From Limnobacter sp. CACIAM 66H1 (GTDB taxonomy: Bacteria > Pseudomonadota > Gammaproteobacteria > Burkholderiales > Burkholderiaceae_B), in the NCBI RefSeq assembly GCF_001601825.1, contig NZ_LUJK01000012.1, forward strand, positions 1 to 64,000: DNA of 64,000 bases, given 5' to 3'. A program made the translations under genes and the position numbers. Of the stretch, positions 18,326 to 27,457 are shown piece after piece (position 1 is the stretch's first letter; the number at the start of each line of letters is the position of its first letter). The notes beneath the pieces are model-generated. The model had not been told where the DNA came from. It made no database searches and saw only the letters and a list, made by a program, of their open reading frames with translations.

Positions 18326-18595
18326 ATGAACAGCCAAACTGTATTGAACTTGGGCCAGGCGGCACTGGAAGTGATGCTGATGGTATCGGGCCCCCTGTTG
18401 GTGGTGGCGCTGATCGTGGGTTTGTTGGTCAGTATTTTGCAGGCTGCCACGCAAATCAATGAAATGACCTTGTCATTCATTCCAAAAATTCTGGGTATTT
18501 TCGCCACTTTGCTACTGCTCGGCCCCTGGATGCTGGCCACACTGGTGGACTACACCCAGCGTTTGATCATGAGCATACCGACCGTGATCGGCTGA
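18326..18595 (+). CDS. fliQ: Flagellar export gate protein FliQ
   Basis: FliQ is an 89-residue two-helix export gate protein. Two hydrophobic segments (about 15-38 and 52-74) flank the conserved QAATQINEMTLSFIPKI. It sits between fliP and fliR in the usual order, with fliR beginning 2 bases after its stop. Confidence 0.97.
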   Translation: MNSQTVLNLGQAALEVMLMVSGPLLVVALIVGLLVSILQAATQINEMTLSFIPKILGIFATLLLLGPWMLATLVDYTQRLIMSIPTVIG

Positions 18596-18597
18596 GC

Positions 18598-19362
18598 ATG
18601 GTTCCCATCAACGGCGAACAACTGGAAATCTGGATCGCCTCGTTTTTGTGGCCTTTCATCCGAATTCTGGCGATGCTGGCCACGGCACCGGTGTTCGACA
18701 ACCGCACCGTGCAACGTCGTACTCGTGTCGGGCTTGCAGCGCTGATTGCCATTCTCATGATGCCCCTGCTGCCGCCCCCCCCAGTACTCAGTTCTGCACA
18801 AGCCATTCCGGTTTTAATCCAGCAAATACTGATTGGTGTGGCCATGGGCTTCTCCATGCGACTGGTATTTGCAGCATTCGAAATGGCGGGTGACCTGCTC
18901 GGTCTGCAGATGGGCCTGGCCTTCGCACAATTCATCGACCCAGCACGCGGCACACAAACACCACTCATCGGCAGTTTTATGGGGGTGTTGGCCATGCTCA
19001 CATTTTTGGTCATTGATGGCCACCTGCTGGTCATCGCCGCTGTGGTTCAAAGTTTTGAGTTAATCCCGATCAGCGCAAACCTCGCCGTGGTCAACAGCCA
19101 AAGCATCGCCATGGCTGGCAGCATCATGTTCATGCTTGCCCTTCAAATTTCATTGCCTGTCATGGCCGCCGTGTTAATCAGCAATATTGTGCTGGGTATT
19201 CTGGCGCGTGCAGCGCCGCAACTGAACGTGATGTCGATTGGCTTTTCGATCACGATTGGTGTGGGTCTGTGGATTCTGTGGGTCAGTCTGCCCTATTTCA
19301 TCGCAGGAATCGACGGCGCGATTGGACGGCTCTTGAGTATTTCCGTCTTGAATACCGGTTGA
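18598..19362 (+). CDS. fliR: Flagellar export gate protein FliR
   Basis: FliR is the single-copy export gate subunit. The 254 residues contain about six membrane segments and the family block GDLLGLQMGLAFAQFIDP (around residue 100). It is the last gene of the fli cluster; flhB and flhA are not in the window. Its stop directly abuts the stop of the convergent response regulator gene. Confidence 0.97.
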   Translation: MVPINGEQLEIWIASFLWPFIRILAMLATAPVFDNRTVQRRTRVGLAALIAILMMPLLPPPPVLSSAQAIPVLIQQILIGVAMGFSMRLVFAAFEMAGDLLGLQMGLAFAQFIDPARGTQTPLIGSFMGVLAMLTFLVIDGHLLVIAAVVQSFELIPISANLAVVNSQSIAMAGSIMFMLALQISLPVMAAVLISNIVLGILARAAPQLNVMSIGFSITIGVGLWILWVSLPYFIAGIDGAIGRLLSISVLNTG

Positions 19363-19815
19363 TCACTCCAGGAAAAAATCCGTGTCCACCGTACAGTCTT
19401 TGCCTGCCAGGGGTTCGTTTTTTCGGCCTGAAGTGTGCGAGAGATGGTAGCGAATCACATCCATCAATTGCTCTACTTCGAACGGTTTAATCAGGTAATC
19501 GTTGGCGCCCAGGGCAAATGCCTGTTGCAAATCACTGGCATCGCTGCGGGCACTCAACAATACAAACGGCAACTTCTTGAAGTGCGCATCGCCACGTACT
19601 GCGCGCAACAGATCAAAGCCATCCATATTGGGCATCATCAAGTCGCTCACGATCATTCTGGGCAAGGCCGCATCGTGTACGCGGCACTCCAGCAACAACC
19701 GCAAGGCCTCCTGCCCATCGTGGGCCTCCATCACATCCAGCCCGCTTAACTGCAGCAACTGCGAGAGATTACCGAGAATGGTCAGGTCATCCTCTACGAT
19801 CATGACGCGCGGCAT
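19363..19815 (-). CDS. Receiver-only response regulator
   Basis: A 150-residue CheY-like receiver with no DNA-binding output. Acidic pocket D9/D10, phospho-acceptor D58 (SDLMMPNMDG), S88 (VLLSAR) and K110 (LIKPFE) are all present, so phosphorylation is plausible. A 30-residue acidic tail follows. Its start overlaps the upstream sensor gene by 16 bases, so the two are a translationally coupled pair. That sensor lacks recognisable ATP-binding motifs, so the phosphodonor is uncertain. Confidence 0.93.
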   Translation of the reverse strand: MPRVMIVEDDLTILGNLSQLLQLSGLDVMEAHDGQEALRLLLECRVHDAALPRMIVSDLMMPNMDGFDLLRAVRGDAHFKKLPFVLLSARSDASDLQQAFALGANDYLIKPFEVEQLMDVIRYHLSHTSGRKNEPLAGKDCTVDTDFFLE

Positions 19816-21950
19816 GCTTCCTCCTTGAGCGACGGCAAATCAACACACAACCAGTGACGACTGCGCCGGTTTTTAATCATGATACGTCCATTGATCAACC
19901 GGATGACCCGCTTGGTCAACAGCAAAGTGAAAGGCAAACACTCCCCTTTGAAAGGCACCACGGTTTCTTCGTCATGCGCGGGTTCCAGTTGCCCGCCCTT
20001 GATCATCCAGGCCGGCCAATCCAACAACTCAATGCACAGATTCAAAGTGTTCTCATTGGGCATCTTGATGGTGAGTTTGCCCGCATGCGACTCTTTGCTT
20101 TCTGCAAACGACAACATTTGCCGCATGGTCTGCGTAAACACATACTCATCGGAATAAAACTCAAATTGATCCAGGCTGGGATGCAATTCATATTCAAGCC
20201 AGTGTTGACCGTGTCTGCGGCGCTGCTCAAAGGAGGAAAACTGGCAAAAAACCTTTCGCACATCCAGCTGCGCGATATTCAAATGCTTGCGCGTAAAATT
20301 GGCGCCCATGAACATCAGCGTTTCATCCACCAGCGCTCGCAGCGAACGCAACGCTCCGCCAATTTGATCGATGTAATGCAAAGCCGACTCCATATTCACT
20401 GGCTCCTTCTGCAAGGAACTTTCCAACAGGGCTTTGGCTGATCCGATCACAGTCATCGGCGTTCGAATTTCATGTGAGAGATACGATACGAACTGAGATT
20501 TTCGGGACGACAACAAAGACTCCTCATTCAACTCCTCACGAATGGAAAGCTCCAGATCCATTTCCTCCGTCCGGTCATGGATAATACCCACGGCTTTGCT
20601 GGGCAATCCGTAGGCGTTTTTCACCGCCACCAGATGAATTTCAAGCTTCAGCAAAGAACCATATGCGGTTGAATAACGCACCTGCACTGCGCTACTGGGT
20701 AAGTTATTGGTGAGACAGGCCTGAAGTGCTGCATCCAGACCCTTGATGTCTTCACTGAGAATGCCAGCTCGCCACGCGGTGGCCGAGATTGCAGATTGTG
20801 TTTGATCATCAAATCCAAACAGGCGACGCCACGTTGAACTGAACACCACAGTCTCCTGTTCAATGTCCCATTCAAAGACGCCGTCTTCAAGCGTGGCCAC
20901 GGCTGCCACCAAACTCTCGACAGACATTTCATGGTCCTGCTGAACGGTTGCAATGGACTTTTCCAACTGCTCGATGCGAGTTCGTTCCAGTTCAAGTTTC
21001 TCGGAAGCGGTGGCCACTTGTTCCAAAGCGTCTTGTTTCATCACCTGCAGTTTCTGGTTGTCGGCACGCAGTATCTGCACCGACTTGTCCAGTAACACAT
21101 AGACATAACACATCAACACCGAAATCATCAGCAGGGCGAAGAAACTGACGAATATCTCGAACCCCGCCCATCCAGTCCACATGCCATACCAGGCCGAGTG
21201 CTCCGCCCCAGCCCCCACATGGACAAACCCGATCAGACTTAGCGCAATCATCTGGTTTAAACCCACAATGCCAAAGATGTAAATCATCCGGCTTTGAAGA
21301 GGTTTGGATTTACCCACAGAGGTTTCGTGCGCAAAACGACTCAGCAGCCCCATGCACACAAACAGCACCAGATACATGGCGATCAAACCCGACCAACGCA
21401 CCTGCAATATCTGATGGTTGTTGGGAATGAAAATGAATGCCATGTGGATTAAAAACTGGATCAGAATGCCCAGCGAAGTAAACAGGAACATGAACAGCTT
21501 GGCAGCACCTTTGGCCGACTGAACCAGATAGTCCACGTAAAGAAATACGACTATGCACACGGCAAAGGTGAGAACAGTACCGGAAATACTGAAGAGGGCT
21601 TCCTTGGCTGAGGGAAGCGTTAAACCCACAAAAGCCGAGGCAAAAAACATGGAAATCACATAGAGGGAAATCAGTACCCCGCGTCGAATCAGGTAGTGGC
21701 TATTGGCAATCAGGGGGGGATTTTTGATTCGAACTTCAACACCGACGGTCATGGCCAACAACGAGGCGAAAAAACCAAAGGCCAATCCGGAAAGATGGGC
21801 CTCTGAGATTGCTGCCGCTGCGAATGCAAAATCCTCCACCAACCAATTCATGAAACGCACCGCCCCTGATTCGATGTACTCAGCTTCTTGCTGATTTATT
21901 TGATAGTGATGCCCGACAAGATTTTGCAAGGCGTTCACACAATTTAACAA
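19800..21950 (-). CDS. Seven-helix sensor with PAS and H-box but degenerate ATPase domain
   Basis: A 716-residue membrane sensor: about seven membrane helices (roughly 55-73, 91-113, 122-142, 152-175, 184-203, 222-243, 258-285), a coiled coil (290-345), a PAS domain (about 345-465) and a HisKA segment with intact H-box SHEIRTPMT (H493). The region where the HATPase domain should be (about 590-710) lacks the N box (QMLSFA instead of the NLLSNA type), the DxGxG box (LDWPAW) and the G-rich lid (LLTKRVIRLINGR). It may be a pseudokinase or phosphatase. The likely start is TTG at 21950; no ATG occurs until residue 34. It is 36 bases downstream of the symporter gene, so it may share the ectoine transcript. 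Confidence 0.85.
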   Translation of the reverse strand: MLNCVNALQNLVGHHYQINQQEAEYIESGAVRFMNWLVEDFAFAAAAISEAHLSGLAFGFFASLLAMTVGVEVRIKNPPLIANSHYLIRRGVLISLYVISMFFASAFVGLTLPSAKEALFSISGTVLTFAVCIVVFLYVDYLVQSAKGAAKLFMFLFTSLGILIQFLIHMAFIFIPNNHQILQVRWSGLIAMYLVLFVCMGLLSRFAHETSVGKSKPLQSRMIYIFGIVGLNQMIALSLIGFVHVGAGAEHSAWYGMWTGWAGFEIFVSFFALLMISVLMCYVYVLLDKSVQILRADNQKLQVMKQDALEQVATASEKLELERTRIEQLEKSIATVQQDHEMSVESLVAAVATLEDGVFEWDIEQETVVFSSTWRRLFGFDDQTQSAISATAWRAGILSEDIKGLDAALQACLTNNLPSSAVQVRYSTAYGSLLKLEIHLVAVKNAYGLPSKAVGIIHDRTEEMDLELSIREELNEESLLSSRKSQFVSYLSHEIRTPMTVIGSAKALLESSLQKEPVNMESALHYIDQIGGALRSLRALVDETLMFMGANFTRKHLNIAQLDVRKVFCQFSSFEQRRRHGQHWLEYELHPSLDQFEFYSDEYVFTQTMRQMLSFAESKESHAGKLTIKMPNENTLNLCIELLDWPAWMIKGGQLEPAHDEETVVPFKGECLPFTLLLTKRVIRLINGRIMIKNRRSRHWLCVDLPSLKEEACRAS

Positions 21951-21986
21951 CTTGGGGTGATGCTCCTATCCCCCCAATCGGGGTAG

Positions 21987-23396
21987 CTAGGGGTGAAACC
22001 TGCTGCGGATACTACTTATTGTGAAAATTGCACCCAAAACAAGGGCACTGAACATGCCCACAGCTCCCTCATAAATGGTGTTCGGGAAACCGTAAAACTT
22101 CCAGGCCACGGTGGCCAATACACCAGTGCTGGACATGACAAGCATGGCCAGTGAGTTGAGCTTCGCACCCAGCACCTGCCAGATCAGGATAGGTACAAAT
22201 GCGGCACCCAAGGTACCCCATGCCCACACCACCAGCGAAAACACACTTTGCTCGCTCCAAAGACCGATGCCCAGAGCGAAAATCGTGGTGAATCCCGTGG
22301 CCGCTTTCAGCAACCACCGGTTCTCGGATGAATGTCGGGGTAAATCTTGTGTCAGTGCCGAGGAACAGGACAACACCAGGGAATCAGCGGTGGACATGGT
22401 GGCGGCAAAAATGCCCGCCAGCATTAACCCAGCCAGCCAGGGTGGTAACAAATCGCGCGCCATATTGGGCAGGGCCATCTCAGGATCAAAACCTGAGCTT
22501 TCACCAAAATACAGGCGACTGAGCAAACCCACAGCAGTCGCAAAACAATAAAACAGCAAATAGTAACCGTAGTACCACAGGCGAACCTGGTTCATTTGGC
22601 GTGTGTTTTGCAAAGCCAGAAAACGACTGACAATGTGCGGCTGCCCCAGTGCTGCCGCGCCAGCAAACATCCAGCCCACCACAAAGGCCAAGGGTCCAAT
22701 AAAACCCGGAATATCCAGGTTGGTGGGGCTTGGATTCAAAAAACCATCAATGGCACCGGCTTGTTGAAATACCGCCTGCAAACCACCCAAATGGTTCACT
22801 GCCGCAAGCAGCAACACGACCATGGACACCACCATCAACAGCGATTGCACCGCATCAGTCCAGATGGAAGCACGCATGCCGCCTGCAATGCTGTAAGCAA
22901 TCACGACCAAGGCCACCATGCCCATGCCAATGGCCATGGGAATGTCCAGCATGCCTTCCAACGCCTTGCCGCCCGCCGAAATTTGGGCGGCTGCGTAGGT
23001 GCTCAAAAAGACAACACTGACCAAGGCGGCCAACACTTGCCAGCTTCGGTTGCGGGTGTCTCCCCATCGCGCCAACAAGCTGATGATTCCATTGGCGTGC
23101 ACGCGCTCTGCTTCATCGCGCATGCGCTCATGCGCCACTTTCGAGCCAATCAAATCGCCTGCGATCCAGCCCACCATCAGCCACACGGACTGAATGCCCA
23201 CTGCATAGGTGTAGCCAATCAGGCCGATGAACATGTAACCGGAATTGTTGGTGGCCACCGCCGACAGGCCCACCAGCCAAGGGGGCACACTGCGACTGGC
23301 CACAAAGTAGTCGGCCGCGCTTGCCTTGGCCTGGCGTGCTGAACTCAAGCCGATCAGCAACACCAAGGCAAGGCAAATGAAGAAGCTTGCGCCCAA
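21987..23396 (-). CDS. Sodium:solute symporter family transporter
   Basis: A 469-residue SSS-family (PutP-like) secondary transporter with about 13 hydrophobic segments and the family features SVPPWLVGLSAVATNNSGYM (residues 36-55) and a GFIGPLAFVVGWMFAGAAALGQPH stretch (broken around W237). It starts with TTG one base after the ectD stop, so it belongs to the ectoine operon and probably imports ectoine, hydroxyectoine or another osmolyte with Na+. Substrate is inferred from position. No ATG is close enough to give a complete first membrane segment. Confidence 0.88.
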   Translation of the reverse strand: MGASFFICLALVLLIGLSSARQAKASAADYFVASRSVPPWLVGLSAVATNNSGYMFIGLIGYTYAVGIQSVWLMVGWIAGDLIGSKVAHERMRDEAERVHANGIISLLARWGDTRNRSWQVLAALVSVVFLSTYAAAQISAGGKALEGMLDIPMAIGMGMVALVVIAYSIAGGMRASIWTDAVQSLLMVVSMVVLLLAAVNHLGGLQAVFQQAGAIDGFLNPSPTNLDIPGFIGPLAFVVGWMFAGAAALGQPHIVSRFLALQNTRQMNQVRLWYYGYYLLFYCFATAVGLLSRLYFGESSGFDPEMALPNMARDLLPPWLAGLMLAGIFAATMSTADSLVLSCSSALTQDLPRHSSENRWLLKAATGFTTIFALGIGLWSEQSVFSLVVWAWGTLGAAFVPILIWQVLGAKLNSLAMLVMSSTGVLATVAWKFYGFPNTIYEGAVGMFSALVLGAIFTISSIRSRFHP

Positions 23397-23397
23397 A

Positions 23398-24312
23398 TTA
23401 AGCGGGCACCTGCAAGGTCAATGGCTCAACAGTGCGCGTGGCCAAGAACTCAGGCCGAGGGTTGTCCGCGGCATACGGCGAATTCAGCACGTTGCTGACT
23501 GCGTTGTACACATAGAACAAATTGGCACGCAGATGGTCACTGGTATTCTTGCCCGCACCATGCATGACATTGCAATCGAACAGCAACACCGAACCCGCTG
23601 GTGCGACCACTTCCTGCACGCCACCGTTTTCTTCGAGCAAGTCCAGAAACAAGGCGGGTGGTTTGCCCACAGCCTGCTTTCTGAAAGCTTCCTGATACAC
23701 TTGCGTATCCGGTGTTTCGCCCGGGCAGGCCACGAAAGTTTTATGGCTGCGTGGCATGAACTTCAAAGAGCCATCGGCAGAAATTTCGTCGGTCAGCAGT
23801 ACCGTGGCGCTGATGGCGCGCATGCCGGGCATGCCATCTTCAGCGTGCCAGGTTTCAAAGTCGCTGTGCCATTCAAACCCACTACCGTACTGCGGGCTTT
23901 TAAAGTTCAGGCGCGATTGGTGAACGTAAACCGAGTCGTTCAACAAAAACTGAACCACCTCCAGCATGCGCGGGTTGCTTGCGGTGTCTTTGAGCAAACC
24001 TTCCATGCCGTGCACGCCAAACAAGGTGCGTAGCTGTTCAGTATCGGCCTCCTTGATTAACTGGCCTGGGTGTGTTTGCGCGCAGTTTTTGCTCACCCGC
24101 TCAGCGACTGCACGCAACTCATCGAGTTCATGAGCAGAAAATACATCGGTCAATACCAAATAACCATCGCGCTCAAACTGCTGCACCTGCGCCTGGCTCA
24201 AAGGTGAGTCTTCATTCCACTCGCCGTGAACCACCGGCTCGGCACGTCGAATCAAGGCGCCTTCCGATTTGTCACGTGTGGGGTAGGGATCTCTTACGGC
24301 TGAAACAATCAT
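23398..24312 (-). CDS. ectD: Ectoine hydroxylase
   Basis: EctD is an Fe(II)/2-oxoglutarate dioxygenase converting ectoine to 5-hydroxyectoine. The 304 residues carry the EctD signature FEWHSDFETWH (146-156). Iron ligands are H149, D151 and H251, and the 2-oxoglutarate-binding region follows. AAGGAGG precedes the ATG. It is 21 bases downstream of ectC, so the operon makes both ectoine and hydroxyectoine. Confidence 0.97.
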   Translation of the reverse strand: MIVSAVRDPYPTRDKSEGALIRRAEPVVHGEWNEDSPLSQAQVQQFERDGYLVLTDVFSAHELDELRAVAERVSKNCAQTHPGQLIKEADTEQLRTLFGVHGMEGLLKDTASNPRMLEVVQFLLNDSVYVHQSRLNFKSPQYGSGFEWHSDFETWHAEDGMPGMRAISATVLLTDEISADGSLKFMPRSHKTFVACPGETPDTQVYQEAFRKQAVGKPPALFLDLLEENGGVQEVVAPAGSVLLFDCNVMHGAGKNTSDHLRANLFYVYNAVSNVLNSPYAADNPRPEFLATRTVEPLTLQVPA

Positions 24313-24333
24313 TGTGTTTTGCCTCCTTTTTAT

Positions 24334-24723
24334 TTATTCGGCCAGCGCAGGGTATGCGCCGGTTTCATCATGCACTTCCGCACCAGTCACGGGTGGGTTG
24401 AACACGCAGGCCATGATCATGGGCTCGTCGAATGCACGCAGAATGTGCGGGTCGTGCAAGTTCAAGGCGTACAGGGTGCCTGCCTCAATCGGGTACACCT
24501 TGCCATCAAGCTTGCTTTCAATCTCGCCCTTGCCGCTGACGCAATACACGCTCTCAAGATGGTTCTTGTAGTGCATGTGCAATTCAGCCTTGGCATGAAT
24601 GGTCGTGATGTGGAAGGAAAACCCCATCTTGTCATCGCGCAACAGCATGCGAACACTGTCCCAACCCTTGGAATGAATGTGCTTTTCCGTGCCTTGTACT
24701 TCGCTCAGTTTTCGAACAATCAT
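24334..24723 (-). CDS. ectC: L-ectoine synthase
   Basis: EctC is a cupin enzyme that cyclises N-gamma-acetyl-diaminobutyrate to ectoine. The 129 residues match the family length. Conserved segments are [22 protein letters not shown] at the N-terminus (split after E12), [20 protein letters not shown] and CVSGKGEIE, with the metal-ligand His and Glu residues in the middle. It overlaps ectB by 4 bases. Confidence 0.98.
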   Translation of the reverse strand: MIVRKLSEVQGTEKHIHSKGWDSVRMLLRDDKMGFSFHITTIHAKAELHMHYKNHLESVYCVSGKGEIESKLDGKVYPIEAGTLYALNLHDPHILRAFDEPMIMACVFNPPVTGAEVHDETGAYPALAE

Positions 24724-26054
24724 GCTTTCACCTTTTTGCTGTTGGCATCTTTCTCGGCCTTGGCGCTAACTACAGCCACGGCTTTCTCCAGAATGGTCAA
24801 ACCTTTTTTCAGGTCTTCCATTTCGATGTTCAGGGCGGCAAATACTTTCACCACCTGCCCATCGTTGCCACAGGTTTCAATAATCATGTGGTGCTTGAAA
24901 CACTCGGCCACCACTTCATCGGCCAAAGCACCGTTTTGCATTTCAATGCCCTGCATCATGCCGCGGCCTTTCACCTGCACGGTGACGTTGTCATTGGCCG
25001 TCAAAATGCGGTTCAAACTTTGGTTCACCACATCGGCACGCTGCGCAATGCCACGCTCGAATGCCGGGTTGGCCCAGTACTTTTCCAGCGCTGCCGCAGC
25101 GGTAATAAACGCATGGTTGTTGCCGCGGAAAGTGCCGTTGTGCTCGCCGGGCTTCCAGAAATCAAGGTCGGGGCGAATCAGCGTAACCGCCATGGGCAAG
25201 CCCATGCCGGAAAGCGACTTGGACAGGCAGATCAGGTCGGGCTCAATACCCGCTTCTTCGAAACTGAAGAACGAACCGGCACGACCAACGCCAGCCTGAA
25301 TTTCGTCCAGAATCAACATGGCGCCGGCCTTGCGGGTCACCTTGGCCAGGTTCTTCAGCCACTTCATGGAGGCTGGGTTCAAACCACCCTCACCTTGCAC
25401 GCCTTCTACAATCACAGCCGCCGGTGCGTCCTGACCACTCGACTTGTCGGTCAGCATTTTTTCGAGGTACTCGGTAGTGTCCACGCCTTCACCCATGTAA
25501 CCGTCGTAAGGATAACGATCAACGCCACACAGTGTTGAGGCCGATGGGCTGCGGTGGTGGGTGTTCGCCGTGCAAGCCAGGGCACCTTGGGTTACGCCAT
25601 GAAAGCCGTTGGTAAAGGCAATTACCTGCTTGCGCCCGGTAATTTTGCGGGCCAGTTTGATGGCTGCTTCAACCGAGTTGGTGCCAGTGGGGCCTGTAAA
25701 TTGAATGCGATATTGCATGCCACGCGGCTTCAAAATATGGCGGTTGAATGCATCAATGAATTTGGCCTTGGCGGCGCTGTGCATGTCCAGGCTATGGCCA
25801 ATGCCGTCGTCCACAATGTAGTCAAGCAATGCCGATTTCATCTCTGGATCGTTGTGCCCGTAGTTCAACGAGCCTGCCCCAGACAGGAAATCGAGATAAT
25901 CCTGACCATTCATGTCGGTCATATAGCTGCCCTTGGCCCGCACGAACAGGGTAGGAAAGCTGCGGCAGTAGCTGCGCGCTGCCGACTCGTTCTTTTGAAA
26001 CGTGCGAATTTTGCTCAGGGTTTGAAAGTCGATTGACTTGCTTGAGTCACTCAT
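24720..26054 (-). CDS. ectB: Diaminobutyrate--2-oxoglutarate transaminase
   Basis: EctB is a class III PLP aminotransferase making L-2,4-diaminobutyrate from aspartate semialdehyde. In the 444 residues the PLP lysine is K279 (CLSKSLSG), preceded by the cofactor motif [14 protein letters not shown] (247-260). AAGGAG sits before the ATG. It overlaps ectA and ectC by 4 bases each. No dedicated aspartokinase gene (ask_ect) is present in the cluster. Confidence 0.98.
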   Translation of the reverse strand: MSDSSKSIDFQTLSKIRTFQKNESAARSYCRSFPTLFVRAKGSYMTDMNGQDYLDFLSGAGSLNYGHNDPEMKSALLDYIVDDGIGHSLDMHSAAKAKFIDAFNRHILKPRGMQYRIQFTGPTGTNSVEAAIKLARKITGRKQVIAFTNGFHGVTQGALACTANTHHRSPSASTLCGVDRYPYDGYMGEGVDTTEYLEKMLTDKSSGQDAPAAVIVEGVQGEGGLNPASMKWLKNLAKVTRKAGAMLILDEIQAGVGRAGSFFSFEEAGIEPDLICLSKSLSGMGLPMAVTLIRPDLDFWKPGEHNGTFRGNNHAFITAAAALEKYWANPAFERGIAQRADVVNQSLNRILTANDNVTVQVKGRGMMQGIEMQNGALADEVVAECFKHHMIIETCGNDGQVVKVFAALNIEMEDLKKGLTILEKAVAVVSAKAEKDANSKKVKA

Positions 26055-26578
26055 TGTTGTACTCCTTGAGTTTGTAGGAATGTCGCCACAGGCGATGTTG
26101 GCAAAGCGATTTCCACCAAGACTTCAGTGTGGTGTCGGCCGCCAAAATGAGACTGTTCCTCGAACCAGTCTCGTGAAGACAAATCGCTGCCCCAGTCGCG
26201 AGCCAGTGATTTGAAAAGTCCCCATGACGCCGCATTGTCAGGCGTGATGGATGTATGAATTCTTGAAATGCCGATTTGCTGGGCTACCACCCAGTTGATG
26301 AGCCTCTTGCCCAAACCGAGGCCACGGGCTTTCTCACCCACCGCCACTTGCCATACAAAAAAAGTGTCTGCTTGCCTGGGTGGAATGTAGCCAGATACCC
26401 ACGCTACGGGCTCGCCATGCCAAGTCGCCACAACGCAGGAGGATGCGAAATGACTGCACTGGAGAAGGTACAAGTAATGGGAATTGAGATCGAGGGGTTT
26501 GCAGGCATCCACGAGGTCGAACACGGCAGTACCGTCTTCAAGCACGGGATGTCGCAAAACGACATCATCGTTGGACAT
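26051..26578 (-). CDS. ectA: L-2,4-diaminobutyrate acetyltransferase
   Basis: EctA is the GNAT enzyme that acetylates diaminobutyrate, the second step of ectoine synthesis. The 175 residues include the acetyl-CoA loop GEKARGLGLGKRL (about 92-104) and the EctA-typical SHYLYLLQCSHFASSCVVA. It is the first gene of ectABCD. The ribosome site upstream is weak. The 294-base divergent region to ectR holds a good promoter and three palindromes. Confidence 0.97.
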   Translation of the reverse strand: MSNDDVVLRHPVLEDGTAVFDLVDACKPLDLNSHYLYLLQCSHFASSCVVATWHGEPVAWVSGYIPPRQADTFFVWQVAVGEKARGLGLGKRLINWVVAQQIGISRIHTSITPDNAASWGLFKSLARDWGSDLSSRDWFEEQSHFGGRHHTEVLVEIALPTSPVATFLQTQGVQQ

Positions 26579-26658
26579 TTGGATGAGATGGCTCTGTTAT
26601 TGGCAGACCCATTTGTTATTAAAAAATGAACTACTTCTCATCCTTTCGTAAAAGCTCA

Positions 26659-26680
26659 TTATTACAAATCAATGTAATAA
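26659..26680. promoter_or_regulatory. Palindrome A in the ectA leader
   Basis: A perfect inverted repeat TTATTACA-N6-TGTAATAA spans 26659-26680. It lies between the ectA promoter and the ectA start (81 bases upstream of the gene), where a bound protein could block elongation. The 22-bp span suits a MarR-type dimer such as the adjacent regulator. Binding is inferred. Confidence 0.5.
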
Positions 26681-26709
26681 AGAGTTTTTATGAAAGAACA
26701 ACTCAATAA

Positions 26710-26728
26710 TAGTTTATTTTATAAACTA
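26710..26728. promoter_or_regulatory. Palindrome B over the ectA -10 box (candidate EctR operator)
   Basis: A perfect inverted repeat TAGTTTAT-TTT-ATAAACTA covers the -10 element of the proposed ectA promoter. From memory, EctR1 of methylotrophs binds a pseudo-palindrome with two 8-bp AT-rich half-sites inside the ectA promoter; size and placement here match that description. This is the best candidate operator for the divergent MarR-type regulator. Confidence 0.55.
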
Positions 26729-26746
26729 ATGCAAACATGAAACCAA
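26718..26746 (-). promoter_or_regulatory. Putative sigma-70 promoter of ectABCD
   Basis: On the minus strand, TTGGTT (26746-26741) and TATAAA (26723-26718) are separated by exactly 17 bases. The expected start of transcription is near 26711, leaving a leader of about 130 bases before ectA. The -10 box lies inside palindrome B, so repressor binding would exclude RNA polymerase. Confidence 0.6.
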
Positions 26747-26834
26747 CTCAGATCAACATACGCCAAAACGTTAAATTTGGTGGGATTGCTCTAAGCGTAT
26801 GAAATTCCAACTCACCAGACCGGTTAATCACTAC

Positions 26835-26852
26835 AATTCATCAAAATGAATT
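26835..26852. promoter_or_regulatory. Palindrome C upstream of ectR
   Basis: A perfect inverted repeat AATTCAT-CAAA-ATGAATT lies 20 bases before the ectR start and next to a TACAAT hexamer (26832-26837) that could be its -10 box, though no good -35 is seen. It is placed for autoregulation of ectR. The half-site differs from palindromes A and B, so a common binding protein is uncertain. Confidence 0.4.
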
Positions 26853-26872
26853 AAATCACCGGGTTAGCGCGC

Positions 26873-27355
26873 ATGGACAGCACCTTACAAGACTCACTTA
26901 TTTCGCTTCGCCGAATTATTCGCGCCACAGAATCGGGTGCCCGAGAGCTGGCCAAAAAGGCCGACATGGCCACCTCTGAACTTCTGACATTGCAATCCGT
27001 GGCGGATAACCCTGGCATTTCCCCCGGCGAGCTGGCCAAGTCGCTCAGCCTTTCTCCTGTGACCTCCACGGTAATTCTGCAAAAACTGGAAAGCCGCGGT
27101 TTGATCGAGAAAATTCGCAGTACTGTGGACAAACGCAGACTCGAAGTCGTGTTGACGGAAAAAGGCAAACACGAGGTCAACGACGCACCGTCCAGCCTGC
27201 AAACCCGTTTCGCCGAGCGCTTTGGGCAACTCCAAAATTGGGAGCAACATTTGATTGCATCGGTGCTGGGGCGGGTCACCACACTGCTGGGCGCAGAGGC
27301 CATCGACGCCTCGCCCATTCTCGATGTGGGCGAAATTGACAAACCGACCAAATAA
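26873..27355 (+). CDS. ectR: MarR-family regulator, EctR-like
   Basis: A 160-residue winged-helix protein of the MarR family. The recognition part is GELAKSLSLSPVTSTVILQKLE (about 47-68, read in two turns) followed by the wing STVDKRRLEVVLTEKG. Helical dimerisation segments flank it. It is divergent from ectA, the same arrangement as EctR1, a repressor of ectoine synthesis known from halotolerant methylotrophs. The symbol is given on context; sequence alone says only MarR. It probably binds the palindromes in the shared upstream region and responds to osmotic conditions. Confidence 0.78.
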   Translation: MDSTLQDSLISLRRIIRATESGARELAKKADMATSELLTLQSVADNPGISPGELAKSLSLSPVTSTVILQKLESRGLIEKIRSTVDKRRLEVVLTEKGKHEVNDAPSSLQTRFAERFGQLQNWEQHLIASVLGRVTTLLGAEAIDASPILDVGEIDKPTK

Positions 27356-27380
27356 CCTTGGCAAAACTGTCAAATAAGAA

Positions 27381-27409
27381 TTGACTTATTGTTTATTATT
27401 TTTAATAAT
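27381..27409 (+). promoter_or_regulatory. Strong sigma-70-like promoter with overlapping palindrome
   Basis: TTGACT (27381-27386) and AATAAT (27404-27409) with 17-base spacing match consensus at 5 of 6 positions each. An inverted repeat ATTATT-TTT-AATAAT (27395-27409) covers the -10 box, with the same 3-base TTT centre as palindrome B upstream of ectA. It should drive the small membrane protein gene at 27458. Confidence 0.6.
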
Positions 27410-27457
27410 TGTTCCCAATTTACAACATTTCACACTTTTTGAGTTTGACTGGTTCAC

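Noticed and set aside
22596-23342. 248-codon plus-strand frame opposite the symporter gene
   Set aside because: His/Gln-rich shadow of a membrane protein gene; no start signal.
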